A DNA stretch of 64,000 bases from Pseudocoprococcus catus (GTDB lineage: Bacteria; Bacillota; Clostridia; Lachnospirales; Lachnospiraceae): positions 722,353-786,352 of the forward strand of contig NZ_LR698973.1 in assembly GCF_902381825.1 (NCBI RefSeq), written 5' to 3'. The notes below the pieces were generated by a model that worked only from the letters and a program-made list of their open reading frames with translations, did no database searches and was not told the DNA's origin. A program made the position numbers and the translations under genes. How positions within the stretch are numbered: the first letter of the stretch is position 1; each line of letters starts with the position of its first letter. Shown in pieces: positions 61,922-64,000 of this stretch.

Positions 61922-64000
61922 ATGGATAAATTATTTGTTATATATAGAGAACATGGAAATGCAGAGGCATCAAAAGAAACCGAACAGCTTTTGAATCAAG
62001 CGTTACAGCACATAACAAATGCAGAAATGATTCGGGTAGATGCAGATCACTTTGCTGAGATGTTTAATCGTGTTTTAGAAGAAAATGACAAAGGCGGTAT
62101 ATTAACAGTTGATGAGGGTGACCGATTCACATCAGATTATATAGAAAAACTTTGTCATGCATTCGACAATACAGATGCAGCATATGTTTCCGGACAAAAA
62201 AGTTTTATTTGGATGGACAAAAAAGTTAGAAATAAATTGTTGGCAGAAAAAAAACAGCCGGATATAATGCCTTTTACAGACATTTTAACTGGAACACTTA
62301 TTAATATAAAGAAGGCGAAAGCCTTTTCTTTACAGGAACATCTTAAATTTGAAATGGAAGCAGATTTTTTGCTTCGTTTAACGCTGCATCATCATGTGGA
62401 GAGCCAGGAACTTTTGAACTATGAATATAGTCAGCCAGATGCGAGTCAGTATCAGTGCTATCAGGGCGTATACTTTAGAGAATGGTATTTTGACAGCATG
62501 GATGAATTCCTGATTCCTTTATTGTGCGATGCCAAAAAAGAATATGGAAAAATTCCGTTGTTTTTGCAGTATTATGCAATGTATGCGATTCAATGCCGAT
62601 TTGATGCGAATTCGAATAATCGAAATAAACATATCATCGCAGAGTCTGAAATCCCGGAGTATTTAAAATTATTGGAAAAAGTGTTTGCATTGCTGGATGA
62701 TGCGGTTATCATGAATTTGCATGATTGTAAATTTTATTCCAAGAATTATCAGCTGAATAGAATGTTCTTACGCATAAAGTATGATGTGCCTCAGTTGGAC
62801 GCAAAGTACTTATGTGAACGAACAACTTTATGTATTGTTTATAAGGAAAATGTCATTTACTTATTGAATAAAATGCGAATAAATATTCTGTTCATGAATT
62901 ATATAGATGGCAAATTAGAAATAGATGCGTCGGTACCAGATGTTTTTAGCCGCGACAAGGTATCCTATTATTTCTTGTTGGATGATGTAAGACAGGATGT
63001 TGTATTTAATGAAGGCTATTCTTTAACAAAGTATTTTGGTGTATCTGCTTATAAGCGTTTTACGTTTCATGCATCCATTCCATTGAAATATACAGGTAAA
63101 CAGCAGATATTGCGTTTTGCTGTGCAATATGAAGGAAAAGAATATGTTGTTTCAACTGAATATAAATCACACACTTCAAGATTGTCCAATGATCCGGCAA
63201 ATTCTTACTGGCATTTTGACAACTTTATTGCAACCAGAAAAGCCGCTGCCATTTTGATTGCTCCTTATAAGTGGAAGACCATGGCTAAACTGGAATTAAA
63301 GATATGGAAAGAATTGCTTTCTAAGCATACCAAGCATGAGCTGGCAATGTTTTTAGTTCGGTTCGGTTATGTTATAACACGTCCTTATTTCAAGCGAAAA
63401 AAAATCTGGATGTTTTATGATAAAATTTACAAAGGTGGGGATTCTTCAGAATATCTGTACAAATATGCCATGAATAAAAAGGATGGCATTAAGAAATATT
63501 ATTTGCTGGACAAAAATGCAGTTGACTACAAACGCATGAAAAGGGAAGGCTATCATCCTCTAAAAAGATCAAGCATCATGCATCGTCTGGTTTTCCTGAA
63601 CGCAGATATGATGATTGTATCCAATTCAACAGTTTTTGCATTTAATGATTTCCATATGCAGAATTCAAAATATGTTAGAGGCATTACGGATTTCCATGTT
63701 GTTTGTGTACAGCATGGATTGTCAGTCCAAAAAATTGCATTAGCACAGCAGAGATTGAGAGACAATACGCGTTTATATTTTTGTGCATCCAAATATGAGA
63801 TTGAAAATTTGTCAAAACCAGTTTACAATTATATTGGATATGATGCATTAAAGCTGACGGGTGTTCCGCGTTATGATGGGCTGGTGAACAGGAATCAGAA
63901 GCAGATTTTGATTTCTCCAACATGGCGAATGCAATCGGCACTGCTGGTTAGTAAGAATGAGGGTGTGGCCAGAGATTATAATCCTAACTTTAAAGAAACG
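61922..64000 (+). CDS. Large CDP-alditol polymerase-type protein, 3' end outside window
   Basis: An open frame of 693 codons runs off the right edge. Residues 1-300 are not recognised as a standard glycosyltransferase (start MDKLFVIYREHGNAEAS); residues 300-440 read like beta strands; from about 490 a TagF-type domain begins (KIWMFYDKIYKGGDSSEYL, MIVSNSTVFAFNDF, VVCVQHGLSVQKI, LTGVPRYDGL, LISPTWRMQS). The catalytic His is in QHGLS. The DYSS box lies beyond the edge. Weak site AGGA before the ATG at 61922, 11 bases after the epimerase. Confidence 0.78.
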   Translation, partial: MDKLFVIYREHGNAEASKETEQLLNQALQHITNAEMIRVDADHFAEMFNRVLEENDKGGILTVDEGDRFTSDYIEKLCHAFDNTDAAYVSGQKSFIWMDKKVRNKLLAEKKQPDIMPFTDILTGTLINIKKAKAFSLQEHLKFEMEADFLLRLTLHHHVESQELLNYEYSQPDASQYQCYQGVYFREWYFDSMDEFLIPLLCDAKKEYGKIPLFLQYYAMYAIQCRFDANSNNRNKHIIAESEIPEYLKLLEKVFALLDDAVIMNLHDCKFYSKNYQLNRMFLRIKYDVPQLDAKYLCERTTLCIVYKENVIYLLNKMRINILFMNYIDGKLEIDASVPDVFSRDKVSYYFLLDDVRQDVVFNEGYSLTKYFGVSAYKRFTFHASIPLKYTGKQQILRFAVQYEGKEYVVSTEYKSHTSRLSNDPANSYWHFDNFIATRKAAAILIAPYKWKTMAKLELKIWKELLSKHTKHELAMFLVRFGYVITRPYFKRKKIWMFYDKIYKGGDSSEYLYKYAMNKKDGIKKYYLLDKNAVDYKRMKREGYHPLKRSSIMHRLVFLNADMMIVSNSTVFAFNDFHMQNSKYVRGITDFHVVCVQHGLSVQKIALAQQRLRDNTRLYFCASKYEIENLSKPVYNYIGYDALKLTGVPRYDGLVNRNQKQILISPTWRMQSALLVSKNEGVARDYNPNFKET

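Overview
The window looks like a chromosome segment from an anaerobic, spore-forming gut Firmicute, most likely of the Lachnospiraceae type. The evidence is strong AGGAGG ribosome sites, two CotF-like spore-coat genes, 2-hydroxyacyl-CoA dehydratase genes, an asr/dsr-like siroheme protein, fructoselysine (frl) genes, nickel-pincer cofactor (lar) genes and an F-ATPase whose c subunit carries the sodium-binding residues. No rRNA, CRISPR array, insertion sequence or complete prophage is visible. Two tRNA genes, Thr(CGT) and Lys(CTT), are present.

Layout. 0-1.9 kb: end of an unknown gene, a CapA-like protein and tRNA-Thr. 1.9-4.4 kb: an accessory patch behind the tRNA, with an AAA/DUF4143 ATPase preceded by short tandem repeats, then remnants of an FHA-domain protein and a Ser/Thr kinase. 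4.5-12.6 kb: ThiW, a DUF11 protein, a C_GCAxxG/siroheme-reductase fusion, a flavin-type protein, a molybdopterin oxidoreductase, two spore-coat genes, an AEC transporter and an amidase. 12.7-16 kb: an aldo/keto reductase whose 3' end runs into a decayed hybrid histidine kinase, an AI-2E-type permease and tRNA-Lys. 16.3-25 kb: an orphan 204-residue protein, a 2-hydroxyacyl-CoA dehydratase pair with the activator fused to one subunit, a membrane protein, a repeat-rich intergenic region with a candidate RNA gene, DapF, a DUF1292 protein and an amino-acid racemase. 25.2-33.8 kb: a potABCD-like ABC importer followed by frlB, frlC and frlD, interrupted by two headless gene fragments joined head to head. 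33.8-40.5 kb: a YgjP-like metalloprotein, an EamA permease, aspartate kinase and larB-larC-larE behind a structured leader. 40.6-46 kb: a ParB-like protein, a Wzm/Wzt-type polysaccharide exporter, a GtrB-like glycosyltransferase, TsaC/Sua5, RpiB and dCMP deaminase. 46.1-53.7 kb: a complete F-ATPase operon with two different b-type subunits. 53.7-64 kb: an AT-rich wall-polymer locus (DUF6270/InlB-like protein, GT-C-like membrane protein, two CDP-glycerol-type polymerases, a TarI/IspD-type cytidylyltransferase and a short-chain epimerase) running off the right edge.

How the parts work together. The frl genes should turn fructoselysine-type Amadori products into glucose 6-phosphate and lysine, and the adjacent importer may supply them. 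LarBCE build and load the nickel-pincer nucleotide, although no LarA-type client enzyme lies in the window. The F-ATPase probably couples to sodium. The last 10 kb plus the Wzm/Wzt pair look like parts of one alditol-phosphate surface-polymer system split by the ATPase operon.

The least explained features are an array of nine 8-bp repeats behind an opposing promoter (21.34-21.66 kb), the structured lar leader (37.25-37.32 kb), the hairpin cluster after dapF, and several clear gene-remnant junctions. Everything was read by eye from the sequence; no database search was possible.
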